Source: Maritalea mobilis (GTDB lineage Bacteria; Pseudomonadota; Alphaproteobacteria; Rhizobiales; Devosiaceae). Taken from it: 64,000 nucleotides of DNA. The stretch's first letter is position 1. Every line of letters starts with the position of its first letter. Below, piece after piece: positions 46,408 to 54,955 of the stretch. Under the pieces are notes generated by a model. The model was not told the origin of the DNA and made no database searches. It worked only from the letters and a program-made list of their open reading frames with translations. The translations under genes were made by a program, and so were the position numbers. The DNA lies in the NCBI RefSeq assembly GCF_004363175.1, contig NZ_SNYR01000002.1, positions 558,001-622,000 of the forward strand, in the 5' to 3' direction.

Positions 46408-47136
46408 TCAGGCTTTTTTATAGACTGAAATATGCGACTTGCTGTTGGCGGTGAACGGGTTTCGCTGCCAATCCGCAAAGCGGTGTTCGCACTGCAAGCC
46501 TGCCAATTGGGCCATCAAATCCATTTCCGGCGGATAGGCATAGCGCATGGGCAACGGCACGAGCTTTATGCCCTCATTTGTTATGCGAATACGTTGGAAA
46601 TGGAATTTTTGCGCCAACGGATCGTGCAGAGCTGATTCCAACCATGCATGATCTTCCCCCACCCGCTGGGTGGAAACGCGCTGATGATCTTTATACCCTG
46701 ATAAATCCGGCACGAATGTTTCCAGAATAAACCGTCCGCCCGACTTTAGATGTTTTGCCGCATTTTTGAAGCAATCCACCTGATGCCTCTGCGAGGTGAG
46801 GTTGAACAGGGTGTTATAGACCAGCAGCACCATATCAAACTCGCCACCAACTTCGGTGTAGGCGAAATCGCCAATGTGCGACGGCACATCGCCACCGGGT
46901 TTCGCGCGCATTTTATCGACCATTTCGGCACTGCCTTCGATGCCGACAAGCTCAAAACCTGCCTCGACAAGGGGAATAGCCACCCTGCCCGTGCCGATCG
47001 CAAACTCTAAGATGCGGCCTTGATGCCCATAGGATTTGACGAACTCCACAATCTGATTGGCATTGCCTGGATCAAATTGGATGTCATAATCTTCTGCATT
47101 GAGTTGACCAAACTGGTCTGATGTAAAGTCAAACAT
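46408..47136 (-). CDS. Class I SAM-dependent methyltransferase
   Basis: 242 residues. SAM-binding motif I is in ILEFAIGTGRVAIPLVEAG, followed by GIEGS (acidic end of strand 2). Methyltransf_25-like. The substrate is not deducible. It is convergent to the chemoreceptor gene, 3 nt apart, and shares no obvious operon. Confidence 0.85.
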   Translation of the reverse strand: MFDFTSDQFGQLNAEDYDIQFDPGNANQIVEFVKSYGHQGRILEFAIGTGRVAIPLVEAGFELVGIEGSAEMVDKMRAKPGGDVPSHIGDFAYTEVGGEFDMVLLVYNTLFNLTSQRHQVDCFKNAAKHLKSGGRFILETFVPDLSGYKDHQRVSTQRVGEDHAWLESALHDPLAQKFHFQRIRITNEGIKLVPLPMRYAYPPEMDLMAQLAGLQCEHRFADWQRNPFTANSKSHISVYKKA

Positions 47137-47201
47137 ATCGCCCCTCCGCTGCCGAAGTTTGGCGAAGGCACGAGGCGCTGACTAGTGTAATTGGGTGACA
47201 G

Positions 47202-47708
47202 CTAAAGCCCTTTTTTGATCGACTCGTGCAGGGAGTTGATCAGCTCGCTTTTCTGGGTAGCGACCTTATCATCGTGCTCGTGCTGCAGCGCCCAAGAGAT
47301 AGCGTTGATATGCAATTGCAAAATATCCTGCTCTTTTTCCAACAGGTCTGGCACCGCGCGGATGGCAGCGCAAAGGCTTTTGCCCACGTCGCCCACCAGC
47401 TTATAGCCGAATGTGGCAGCTTGCCCCTTCAAATCATGGGCACGCATAAAAATATCGTCGAGCCGCTCCTTAAACGGTGCGTCTGATGCTAAATCGGCTT
47501 TCATATCAGCGACGGCTTTTTTGACGAGCTCTGGATAATCTTCGCCAAGCTTGCGGATGCGCTGTTCGGCAGCAAATTCCATTTCCTTCAGCGTATGGCC
47601 GGAATTCGGGCGGATCACCTCTGCAAGCCGGTTGCGCGGCGTGTAAAACTCCACCGCATGTTCGCCTTGAAGGCGCGGGGCGACTTTGTTCTCTTTTTTG
47701 TCACTCAT
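47202..47708 (-). CDS. Histidine phosphotransfer (Hpt) protein
   Basis: 168 residues from an ATG overlapping the response regulator stop. A single Hpt four-helix domain with the phospho-accepting His in RAHDLKGQAATFGYKLVG; the HDLKGQAATFG context is the Hpt signature. The N-terminal 45 residues are variable. Paired with the upstream response regulator, it looks like the middle and end of a phosphorelay whose kinase is elsewhere. Confidence 0.88.
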   Translation of the reverse strand: MSDKKENKVAPRLQGEHAVEFYTPRNRLAEVIRPNSGHTLKEMEFAAEQRIRKLGEDYPELVKKAVADMKADLASDAPFKERLDDIFMRAHDLKGQAATFGYKLVGDVGKSLCAAIRAVPDLLEKEQDILQLHINAISWALQHEHDDKVATQKSELINSLHESIKKGL

Positions 47709-48309
47709 TTGCACCCGCCTCTTCAATATCCGTCATTTCCGCATTTGGAGAAATCTGCACCGTTTCACCATGACCATCATCTGCAATTTCGGCACCAGAG
47801 GGGTTGGAGCGACGATCTTCGCCATCAAAGCCCCGCAAAGAACGGCGCCGATCCGGCCCGACATAGTCTTTGGTTTTCACAAATTGGCGCGGATGATCAC
47901 GCATATAGGTAAACCGATCAAATAAGCCTGCCACGGACACTGGTTTGCACAATACTTCATTGGCGCCGCTGTCGCGCGCACGGCGCACATGTACCACTGT
48001 TGAATATGAGGTGAGCACCAAAACCGCCAAATCGCGAATGGTTTCGTCTTTGTGATTGCGGATATTTTTGATCATTTCAAAGCCGCTCACCGGCTTCATC
48101 AGCAAATCTACAATCATAATATCCGGCAGTTCGGATTCCGCCATTTGCATGCCTTCTTTGGCCGAAAGCGCGTGGCGGATTTTTTTGATGCGCATGCCCA
48201 GCAACATATCGCGCAAAATATTGTGCATGTGCTGATTGTCGTCGACGATCAGGACTTTCATGTCACCGAAATTATATTTTGTATTGTGCCCGAATAAATT
48301 GCTCGACAT
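47701..48309 (-). CDS. Single-domain-type response regulator with C-terminal tail
   Basis: 202 residues. Receiver domain (about 17-130) with acidic pair Asp23/Asp24, phospho-acceptor Asp68 in IMIVDLLMKP, Thr100 and Lys122. The tail contains YVGPDRRRSLRGFDGEDRRS, an alphaproteobacterial motif seen on several regulators, and no DNA-binding domain. Probably passes phosphate to or from the Hpt protein 8 nt downstream (overlapping genes), with an output other than direct transcription. Confidence 0.88.
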   Translation of the reverse strand: MSSNLFGHNTKYNFGDMKVLIVDDNQHMHNILRDMLLGMRIKKIRHALSAKEGMQMAESELPDIMIVDLLMKPVSGFEMIKNIRNHKDETIRDLAVLVLTSYSTVVHVRRARDSGANEVLCKPVSVAGLFDRFTYMRDHPRQFVKTKDYVGPDRRRSLRGFDGEDRRSNPSGAEIADDGHGETVQISPNAEMTDIEEAGANE

Positions 48310-48376
48310 GTGCCTGCCTATTGCTTGGCGTTCAAGCTAACAGTCTTGAGTAAGTAAATGGTGAATTGGCGGGATT

Positions 48377-48450
48377 TGGAGCGGGTGAAGGGAATCGAAC
48401 CCTCGTCGTCAGCTTGGGAAGCTGCTGCTCTACCATTGAGCTACACCCGC
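48377..48450 (-). tRNA. tRNA-Gly (anticodon CCC)
   Basis: 74 nt including the encoded CCA. Acceptor GCGGGTG/CACCCGC, D-arm GCTCAATGGTAGAGC, anticodon stem-loop GCAGC TTCCCAA GCTGA with anticodon CCC (reads GGG), T-arm AGGGTTCGATTCCCT. All cloverleaf elements are in place, and it is a stand-alone gene. Confidence 0.95.
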
Positions 48451-48466
48451 GAAAGATAGCGATGTT

Positions 48467-48496
48467 GATATGCCGTGCTTTGGGCTTATTCGTCAA
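48467..48496 (-). promoter_or_regulatory. Probable promoter of tRNA-Gly
   Basis: On the minus strand TTGACG (48491-48496), 18 bp, then CATATC (48467-48472). The expected start is about 10 nt before the tRNA 5' end. Confidence 0.45.
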
Positions 48497-48547
48497 GAAG
48501 AATTGGGATAAGCTGCGCCCACTCGTTTTCGAAGCTTGGACAGAATA

Positions 48548-49063
48548 ATGTCGTTGCCAACCTTGTTATTTGAAACTGATCGTGTGATTTGTCGGCCGTT
48601 TGAGGCGAAGGATTTTGATGCCCTGTTGGCGCTGCAAAGCGACAAGCAAGTCTATCAATATGTGGGCGATGGCCAGCCCTTGCCGCCGGATCAGGTGAGC
48701 TTGTGGATCAACCGTTCGCGCGAGAATATCGAAAAGAATGGTTTTGGCACCGGGGCAATTGTGCGCAAAAATGATGATCAATTGATTGGCTGGGCTGGCT
48801 ATGTGCGGCCCGAAGGCGAGGAAGTTGAGATCATTTACGGTTTATCTCCCACTGAATGGGGCAAAGGTTTGGGCACCGAGATCGCACGCGGTTTGGTGGA
48901 CGCGGCGCGGGAGCATTATAAAATCTGGCCCCTGCATGCGACGGTAGACCCGGAAAATGGCCGTTCGATCAATCTACTGAAGAAGGTGGGCTTTGAGCTA
49001 TTTGCCAAGACCAAAGATGAAGACGGTTTGGACACGGATATTTATCAGCTGAGAGCGCGATAG
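48548..49063 (+). CDS. GNAT-family acetyltransferase
   Basis: 171 residues from the ATG at 48548; the upstream TTG start is less likely. RimJ/RimL-like layout: ETDRVICRPFEAKDFDALLAL at the N-terminus, then the acetyl-CoA-binding loop EWGKGLGTEIARGLVDAA, and SINLLKKVGFE. It probably transfers an acetyl group from acetyl-CoA to a small molecule or protein N-terminus; substrate unknown. It is followed by a weak terminator shared with the convergent PfpI gene. Confidence 0.85.
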   Translation: MSLPTLLFETDRVICRPFEAKDFDALLALQSDKQVYQYVGDGQPLPPDQVSLWINRSRENIEKNGFGTGAIVRKNDDQLIGWAGYVRPEGEEVEIIYGLSPTEWGKGLGTEIARGLVDAAREHYKIWPLHATVDPENGRSINLLKKVGFELFAKTKDEDGLDTDIYQLRAR

Positions 49064-49064
49064 T

Positions 49065-49090
49065 TGCCCCCAACCAATGGCCGGGGGCAT
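49065..49090. terminator. Bidirectional terminator-like hairpin
   Basis: TGCCCCC/GGGGGCA stem with an 11-nt loop between two convergent stop codons; flanking T-rich stretches are short. Confidence 0.45.
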
Positions 49091-49100
49091 TTCTGCTTTA

Positions 49101-49661
49101 TTATGCGACTTTGCGCTGATGTTCACCCTCGCGCACCTCTTCAATGATTTTGGACACGAATGCCTCCAAATCATCTGGATTACGCGACGTGATGATGCCA
49201 TTTGAAATGGCCACTTCTTTATCCACCACATTTGCACCTGCATTTTTCAAATCAGTGCGGATAGATGGATAGGCTGTCATTTCGCGGCCTTCGACCACGC
49301 CAGCCTCGATCAACAGCCATGGGGCATGGCAGATGGCAGCAATGATCTTATCATTTTTGACGAACTCTCTGATTTTGCTGACGGCAGTTTCATCAACCCG
49401 CAAAAGATCGGGGTTGATTTGGCCACCGGGCAGCACCAATGCGATGTAATCATCGATTTTCACATCAGCAATTCTCAAATCTGCATCGACAGATTTACCC
49501 CAGTCCTTTTCGTTCCAGCCTGTGATTGCCTCGCCATCTGGTGTGGCGACGTGGACAGTTGCGCCTGCTTCTTTCAACTTTTCGAGCGGCGTGAACAATT
49601 CTGATTGCTCAAAGCCATGAGTGGCCATGATCAAGATTTTAGATTCACTTAGCTTAGGCAT
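49101..49661 (-). CDS. DJ-1/PfpI-family protein
   Basis: 186 residues. Flavodoxin-like glutamine-amidotransferase-type fold; the nucleophile-elbow Cys111 in AAICHAPW and Glu18 are present, as are the PGGQ loop and GREMTAYPSIRTDL. Bacterial relatives (YhbO, PfpI) are stress-induced and have been described as proteases or deglycases; the exact activity is debated. Located alone, divergent from the glutaryl-CoA operon. Confidence 0.9.
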   Translation of the reverse strand: MPKLSESKILIMATHGFEQSELFTPLEKLKEAGATVHVATPDGEAITGWNEKDWGKSVDADLRIADVKIDDYIALVLPGGQINPDLLRVDETAVSKIREFVKNDKIIAAICHAPWLLIEAGVVEGREMTAYPSIRTDLKNAGANVVDKEVAISNGIITSRNPDDLEAFVSKIIEEVREGEHQRKVA

Positions 49662-50042
49662 AGCAATCTCCTTAAATAAGTTATGTGCAAACCAGTTGCT
49701 TGGTCGGCCAAAATGTTGGCGCGCAACGCAAGCCTGTTTGCCTTCATCTGCACAACAAATCGGGGCGCTGATCGTTCCATGAGAAATTTAATAAGGAGCC
49801 AGATGTAGACATTACGACTATCGCGCACCTAATTTTTCAACTTAATTCAAGTTAAAACCATATGTTCATGCGTCAAATGCATGAACTTATACCCATTTAT
49901 CGCTTCAATCCTTCAAACCTAAAGCGTTTAATGCCTCAAACTCATAAATATCACCTTGTTGGGTGCGCGGGCTATTGAATGGGATATCGAGGAGGATATC
50001 GGCCCTTTTAAGAAGCACCGACATTAGGAGAAGGATAAGCCG
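49662..50042. other. Regulatory spacer before the glutaryl-CoA operon
   Basis: 380 bp without a gene. AT-rich in the middle. It contains AACTT-AATTC-AAGTT at 49838-49853 and the inverted repeat at 49864-49886, and serves both divergent genes. Confidence 0.6.
49864..49886. promoter_or_regulatory. Inverted repeat, possible operator
   Basis: GTTCATGC-7 nt-GCATGAAC, a perfect 8-bp inverted repeat about 155 bp before the glutaryl-CoA dehydrogenase start. Regulator unknown. Confidence 0.4.
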
Positions 50043-51266
50043 ATGACTGCCGATCGCCCCACAATGCGCGACAAAGACCGCCCTGACCTAGGTTCATTTA
50101 AATGGGAAGACCCCTTTTTGCTGGACGATCAGCTGACAGAAGAAGAGCGCATGGTGGTGGACACTGCGCGCGCCTTTGCTGATGAAAAGCTGCGTCCGCG
50201 TGTGCGTGAGGCCTATAATGAAGAAAAGACCGACCCGAACATTTTCAAAGAGTTCGGTGAGATGGGTCTTTTGGGCTCAACCATTCCGGAAGAATATGGT
50301 GGGGCGGATCTAGGCTATGTGGCCTATGGCTTGATTGCACGTGAAGTTGAGCGCGTTGACAGCGGCTATCGCTCCATGATGTCTGTGCAAAGCTCATTGG
50401 TGATCTACCCGATCTACGCTTATGGCACCGAAGAGCAGCGGCAGAAATATTTACCGGGCCTGATTGATGGCAGCTTGATTGGCTGTTTCGGCTTGACCGA
50501 ACCAGATGCGGGCTCTGATCCCGGCAGCATGTTGACCCGCGCCAAAAAGACTGAGAATGGCTATGTGCTGAACGGTACGAAAATGTGGATTTCCAACAGC
50601 CCGATTGCAGACGTTTTTGTGGTGTGGGCCAAATCAGAAGCCCATGGCGGCAAGATCAAGGGCTTTGTATTGGACAAAGGCATGAAGGGTTTGAGCGCAC
50701 CGAAAGTGGGCGGCAAACTGTCTTTGCGTGCCTCAATCACCGGCGAAATTGTGATGGACAATGTGGAAGTGGGCGAAGACGCACTGCTGCCACATGTGGA
50801 AGGCCTTAAGGGTCCGTTTGGCTGTTTGAACCGTGCGCGATATGGCATCAGCTGGGGCGCGATGGGTGCGGCGGAAGCCTGCTGGCACGCGGCCAACCGT
50901 TACGGCCAGGAGCGCAAGCAATTTGGCAAGCCTTTGGCGCAGATGCAATTGTTCCAAATGAAGCTGGCCAACATGATGACCGACATTACGCTCGGCCTTC
51001 AAGGCTCGCTGCGCGTGGGTCGTTTGATGAATGAAGCGAAAGCCGCGCCGGAAATGATCTCGCTGATGAAGCGCAACAATTGCGTGAAGGCACTGGACAT
51101 TGCGCGGATGGCCCGCGACATGCATGGCGGCAATGGCATTTCAGACGAATTTGATGTGATCCGCCACATGATCAACCTTGAAACGGTGAACACTTATGAG
51201 GGCACTGCTGACGTGCACGCCCTGATATTGGGCCGTGCGCAAACCGGCTTGCAGGCATTCTTTTAA
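50043..51266 (+). CDS. gcdH: Glutaryl-CoA dehydrogenase
   Basis: 407 residues, with AAGGA before the ATG. Acyl-CoA dehydrogenase fold: [34 protein letters not shown], and the catalytic Glu in [16 protein letters not shown] near the end. Glutaryl-CoA dehydrogenases oxidise and decarboxylate glutaryl-CoA to crotonyl-CoA; the length and [16 protein letters not shown]-like C-terminal region match the family. It starts an operon with a CoA-transferase, consistent with glutarate use from lysine, tryptophan or aromatic acid breakdown. Confidence 0.9.
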   Translation: MTADRPTMRDKDRPDLGSFKWEDPFLLDDQLTEEERMVVDTARAFADEKLRPRVREAYNEEKTDPNIFKEFGEMGLLGSTIPEEYGGADLGYVAYGLIAREVERVDSGYRSMMSVQSSLVIYPIYAYGTEEQRQKYLPGLIDGSLIGCFGLTEPDAGSDPGSMLTRAKKTENGYVLNGTKMWISNSPIADVFVVWAKSEAHGGKIKGFVLDKGMKGLSAPKVGGKLSLRASITGEIVMDNVEVGEDALLPHVEGLKGPFGCLNRARYGISWGAMGAAEACWHAANRYGQERKQFGKPLAQMQLFQMKLANMMTDITLGLQGSLRVGRLMNEAKAAPEMISLMKRNNCVKALDIARMARDMHGGNGISDEFDVIRHMINLETVNTYEGTADVHALILGRAQTGLQAFF

Positions 51267-51289
51267 GCCCGGACAGCAAGGTAAAAGCA

Positions 51290-52444
51290 ATGCAAGAGCA
51301 ACCGCTTAAAGGTTTAAAAGTGCTTGAATTGGCACGGGTTTTGGCTGGCCCTTGGGTTGGCCAAACCCTTGCGGATTTGGGCGCAGATGTGATCAAGGTG
51401 GAATCGCCCAATGGTGACGACACCCGCGCCTGGGGGCCACCATGGATTGAACGCGGCGACGATAAAAGCGCCGCCTATTTCCATTCCTGCAACCGAGGCA
51501 AACGCTCTATCGCGCTGAACTTTAAGAATGAAGATGATCTCGAAACCATACGACAGTTGGTCACGCAATCAGACGTGCTGGTGGAGAATTTCAAACTCAA
51601 TGGGTTGCAAAAATATGGGCTGGATTATGAAAGCCTGAAGGCGATTAATCCGCGCCTGATTTATTGCTCCATCACCGGCTTTGGTCAAAATGGGCCTTAT
51701 GCAGAACAGCCGGGCTATGATTTTATCATTCAAGGCATGTCGGGCATGATGTCCATCACCGGGGAACCGGACGGTCAGCCACAAAAAATCGGCACGGCGC
51801 TGGCGGATATCATAACCGGGCTTTACGCCACCATCGGCATTCAAGCGGCACTGTGGCAGCGCGAGCGCACCGGACTGGGCCAACAGGTCGACATGGCGCT
51901 GTTGGACAGCATGGTGGGCGTTTTGGCCAACCAAGCGATGAATTATTTGGCCAGCGGTACCGCGCCTACGCGGCTAGGCAATGCGCATCCAAACATTTGT
52001 CCCTATCAAGTGCTGCCCGTGAAAGATGGTCATATCATTTTGGCGGTAGGCAATGATGGGCAGTTTCAACGCTTGGCCAAACTGATCGGGCAGGAACAGA
52101 TTGGCGCTGATGAGCGTTTTGCCACCAATGCCGCGCGTGTTGCAAACCGGATTGAGCTAACCGCGCTTTTGGAAACTGAGTTTCAAAAGTGGGAAAAGCT
52201 GAAATTGCTGGACGCGCTGCACGCGTCGAACGTGCCTGCGGGGCCGATCAACTGGATTGATGAAGTGTTTGCCGATCCGCAAGTGCTGGCCCGCAAGATG
52301 GCGCTTGATATGGATGGGGTACCCGGTGTGCGCACGCCGATCCAATTCTCAGACGCGACACTGACATTTGATCGCCCTTCCCCGAAAGTGGGCGAGCATA
52401 CGCAAGAGATTTTGAACGAACTTAAAGCCCTCAACGACAATTAA
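51290..52444 (+). CDS. Class III (CaiB/BaiF) CoA-transferase
   Basis: 384 residues. Two interlocking domains typical of the family, with LARVLAGPWVGQTLADLGADVIKVE at the N-terminus, GYDFIIQGMSGMMSITG and the ALADIITG segment, whose Asp forms the acyl-CoA anhydride. It moves CoA between acids; beside glutaryl-CoA dehydrogenase the human counterpart (succinyl-CoA:glutarate type) suggests it makes glutaryl-CoA from glutarate. Confidence 0.85.
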   Translation: MQEQPLKGLKVLELARVLAGPWVGQTLADLGADVIKVESPNGDDTRAWGPPWIERGDDKSAAYFHSCNRGKRSIALNFKNEDDLETIRQLVTQSDVLVENFKLNGLQKYGLDYESLKAINPRLIYCSITGFGQNGPYAEQPGYDFIIQGMSGMMSITGEPDGQPQKIGTALADIITGLYATIGIQAALWQRERTGLGQQVDMALLDSMVGVLANQAMNYLASGTAPTRLGNAHPNICPYQVLPVKDGHIILAVGNDGQFQRLAKLIGQEQIGADERFATNAARVANRIELTALLETEFQKWEKLKLLDALHASNVPAGPINWIDEVFADPQVLARKMALDMDGVPGVRTPIQFSDATLTFDRPSPKVGEHTQEILNELKALNDN

Positions 52445-52456
52445 AGAGCACATAAA

Positions 52457-54100
52457 ATGGCGAAAATGACCGGCGGCGAAATTTTGGTGAAATGCCTTGA
52501 AGCGCAGGAGGTGGACCGTGTGTTCTGCGTGCCGGGCGAAAGCTATTTGGCGGTGCTCGATGGACTGCACGACAGCAATATCGATGTGGTGACCTCGCGC
52601 CATGAAGGCGGCGCGGCGATTATGGCAGAAGCGGACGGCAAGATGCTGGGCCGCCCCGGCATTTGCATGGTGACGCGCGGACCCGGCGCCACCAACGCCG
52701 CCGCTGGCGTACATATCGCCAAGCAAGACAGCACGCCGATGATTTTGTTTGTCGGCCAGATTGGCCGCGCCATGAAAGGCCGCGAGGCGTTTCAGGAAGT
52801 GGATTATCGGCAAACCTTTGGCGATCTGGCGAAATGGGTGGAAGAAATTGACGATGCGGCGCGCATTCCCGAAGTGATTGCCCATGCATATCATATTGCC
52901 ATGTCTGGTCGCCCCGGCCCTGTGGTTTTGGCACTGCCTGAAGATATGTTGCGCGACGAAGTGGACGTGCCCGTTTGCCCATACATCGAAGTGGCAGAGC
53001 CTGCCCCAAGCTTGAAAGCCGCAGCGCGGTTTGAAGAGCTGTTGCGCACGGCAGAGCGCCCCTTCATCGTTGCAGGCGGCTCGCGGTGGACAGAACAATC
53101 CGTGGCGCAGTTGAAGGCTTTTGCGCATAAGCACGACATTCCGGTGGGCTGCTCCTTCCGGCGGCAGCAATTGTTTGACCACACAGATAGCCATTATGCA
53201 GGCGATGTAGGCTTGGGGATCAACCCAGCGCTGAAAGAGCAGATTGAGCAATCAGATTGCCTGATTTTGCTGGGCGCGCGTTTTTCTGAAAACCCGAGCC
53301 AAAATTTCACGCTGTTGGGCATGCCTAATCCGGGCAAAACTCTAATCCATATTCATCCCGGTGCGGAAGAGTTGGGGCGGATTTACACGCCGACGCTTTC
53401 GATCAATGCGACGCCGGAATGTTTCTTTGATGCGGTAGATCATATTGATGCCCTGCCCGCTGCGGATCGCGGCAAAAAGGCCAATGCGATTTATCGCGCT
53501 TGGACCGATGCGATGCCGGAAACACCCGGCGATGTGCAAATGGGCGGCGTGATGACCTATTTGCGTGAAGCACTTTCTGACGATGCGATTATGTGCAATG
53601 GCGCGGGGAATTATGCGATCTGGCTACACCGGTTCTGGCGCTTCCAGCGCTATGGCACCCAATTGGCCCCGACCTCCGGGTCCATGGGCTATGGCGTGCC
53701 CGCCTCTATCGCCGGCAAATTGCGGCACCCGGAGCGGGACGTGATTTGCTTTGCGGGCGATGGCTGTTTTCAAATGACCGGGCAAGAATTTGCTGCCGCC
53801 GCCCAGTTTGGTGCCAACATTATTGTGCTGGTGATCGACAATGGCATTTACGGCACCATCCGCATGCACCAGGAAAAGCACTATCCTGAACGGATTTCCG
53901 CAACGGATTTGGTGAATCCTGACTTCGCCGCGTGGGCCCGCGCCATGGGCGGCCATGGAGAAACGGTGGAACAAACCGACCAGTTCCCGCTTGCGTTTGA
54001 ACGGGCGCGGGAAAGCGGCAAGCCTGCGATTATTCATATTAAAACGGCGGCTGAGGCGATTTCACCAACGGCGACGATATCGCAGTTGCGGGGGAAGTAG
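52457..54100 (+). CDS. Thiamine diphosphate-dependent enzyme (acetolactate-synthase-like)
   Basis: 547 residues. Glu of the ThDP site in HEGGAAIMAEADG, FAD-like/central domain, and the metal-binding GDGCFQMTGQEFAAA...NG motif in the C-terminal third. It resembles large acetolactate synthase subunits but no regulatory subunit is nearby, so a 2-oxoacid decarboxylase or carboligase role is equally possible. Spacing of 12 nt after the CoA-transferase indicates a shared operon with glutarate use; its chemistry there is not clear. Confidence 0.8.
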   Translation: MAKMTGGEILVKCLEAQEVDRVFCVPGESYLAVLDGLHDSNIDVVTSRHEGGAAIMAEADGKMLGRPGICMVTRGPGATNAAAGVHIAKQDSTPMILFVGQIGRAMKGREAFQEVDYRQTFGDLAKWVEEIDDAARIPEVIAHAYHIAMSGRPGPVVLALPEDMLRDEVDVPVCPYIEVAEPAPSLKAAARFEELLRTAERPFIVAGGSRWTEQSVAQLKAFAHKHDIPVGCSFRRQQLFDHTDSHYAGDVGLGINPALKEQIEQSDCLILLGARFSENPSQNFTLLGMPNPGKTLIHIHPGAEELGRIYTPTLSINATPECFFDAVDHIDALPAADRGKKANAIYRAWTDAMPETPGDVQMGGVMTYLREALSDDAIMCNGAGNYAIWLHRFWRFQRYGTQLAPTSGSMGYGVPASIAGKLRHPERDVICFAGDGCFQMTGQEFAAAAQFGANIIVLVIDNGIYGTIRMHQEKHYPERISATDLVNPDFAAWARAMGGHGETVEQTDQFPLAFERARESGKPAIIHIKTAAEAISPTATISQLRGK

Positions 54101-54105
54101 GTTAG

Positions 54106-54190
54106 TTTTCGCTCACGGTTGAGCGGCGCTGCGCGCCTAACCTCCGCGGGGGCGAAACCTGAAGGTTTCGGGCTTAGCCGCCCAAGCCCT
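54106..54190 (+). repeat. 3'-end repeat, copy C
   Basis: Starts 5 bp after the ThDP-enzyme stop: TTTTCGCTCACGGTTGAGCGG, then GGCGCTGCGCGCC and CCTAACCTCCG, then GAAACCTGAAGGTTTC. Best-matched partner is copy B (minus strand, 42541-42624). Confidence 0.7.
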
Positions 54191-54277
54191 GTTTAGGTGC
54201 TAATGGTGCTAGCTTTGTTTGGGCCATCTTAGATCGATCTTTGTTGGCGTTTTGTTTGTGGTTATTGCAACTCACCC

Positions 54278-54310
54278 TTAATCCCTCCCCATCAAGGGGA
54301 GGGAAAAGAG
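54278..54310 (+). repeat. Small CTTAA-CTCCCC hairpin repeat
   Basis: CTTAAT followed by the perfect inverted repeat CCCTCCCC-ATCAA-GGGGAGGG (54283-54303). Confidence 0.65.
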
Positions 54311-54346
54311 TGCCCGTTTCGGGCTAAGAATATCACCACGCACCAC

Positions 54347-54462
54347 TGTCATCCTCGGGCTTGACCCGAGGATCCAAGCAGAGCTAGCCAAGGTGCACAT
54401 CGCCCACTATTTGCCGCAAGGACAATCCCAACTGGATCCCCGGGTCAAGCCCGAAGATGACG
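54347..54462. repeat. Composite hairpin element, 116 bp
   Basis: TGTCA...TGACG ends. Left hairpin (54352-54372) TCCTCGGG/CCCGAGGA, right hairpin (54441-54453 core) CGGG/CCCG. Close in size to the 114-bp class. Confidence 0.7.
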
Positions 54463-54509
54463 CCAGTATGTTTGGCTCGGGCTTTGCCAAACCGCAGATG
54501 TCAAATGGA

Positions 54510-54530
54510 TCCCAAGATCAAGTCTTAGGA
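54510..54530. repeat. Solo hairpin of the composite family
   Basis: TGGA, then TCCCAAGA-type arms around TCAAG, with one mismatch, then TGACG. Confidence 0.6.
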
Positions 54531-54572
54531 TGACGGAGAGCGTGGTTAGGGCTGTGCATTGGATTGAAGCGG

Positions 54573-54591
54573 CCCCGGATCAGGTCCGGGG
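54573..54591. repeat. Solo hairpin of the composite family
   Basis: CCCCGGA/TCCGGGG arms with a TCAGG loop variant; no flanking TGACG. Confidence 0.55.
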
Positions 54592-54672
54592 CGGCCATAG
54601 GGCTCGCACCTTTCATCCAGTTGCATTCCCGGCCTTGAGCCAGGATCAACCGCTTGCACGCAACTTAGGATA

Positions 54673-54830
54673 CTTGCCGCCGTCGTTCGCTGCGCTCACT
54701 ACCCCGGCACCCCGCCATTTTTTCTTGCCGCCGTCGTTCGCTGCGCTCACTACCCCGGCACCCCGCCATTTTTTCTTGCCGCCGTCGTTCGCTGCGCTCA
54801 CTACCCCGGCACCCCCGCCGGTTGGTGCTC
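54673..54830 (+). repeat. Tandem array of three 51-bp GC-rich units
   Basis: Units start at 54673, 54724 and 54775. The first two are almost identical over 51 bp (CTTGCCGCCGTCGTTCGCTG, then CGCTCACTACCCCGGCACCC), the third diverges after CCCCCGCCGG. There is no unique spacer between units, so it is not a CRISPR array. The 51-bp period keeps an accidental reading frame open. Confidence 0.85.
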
Positions 54831-54955
54831 GATAGTGGTGTTCGAGTTGGCGGTGGCTATCGTCAAATGCTGCAATTTGATTGAAAAGTGTGGGGACTCT
54901 GCCTACTTTTAAGCTGTGCGCTGCGCGTTTTGCGGGGCGGCGGTGAGGGAGAGAG

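Larger units (their letters stand above)
54101..54955. other. Gene-free repeat-rich spacer
   Basis: 855 bp. 3'-end repeat C (54106-54190), small CTTAA hairpin (54278-54310), composite element (54347-54462), two solo hairpins (54510-54530 and 54573-54591) and a three-unit tandem array (54673-54830). No gene supported. Confidence 0.8.

Noticed and set aside
49838-49853. AACTT-AATTC-AAGTT as a specific operator
   Set aside because: Short AT-rich palindromes of this kind are expected by chance; a similar AACTT/AAGTT occurs near 41483 without any link.
54673-54830. Tandem 51-bp units as a CRISPR array
   Set aside because: The units are directly adjacent with no unique spacers, and there are only three; related units occur elsewhere as singletons.
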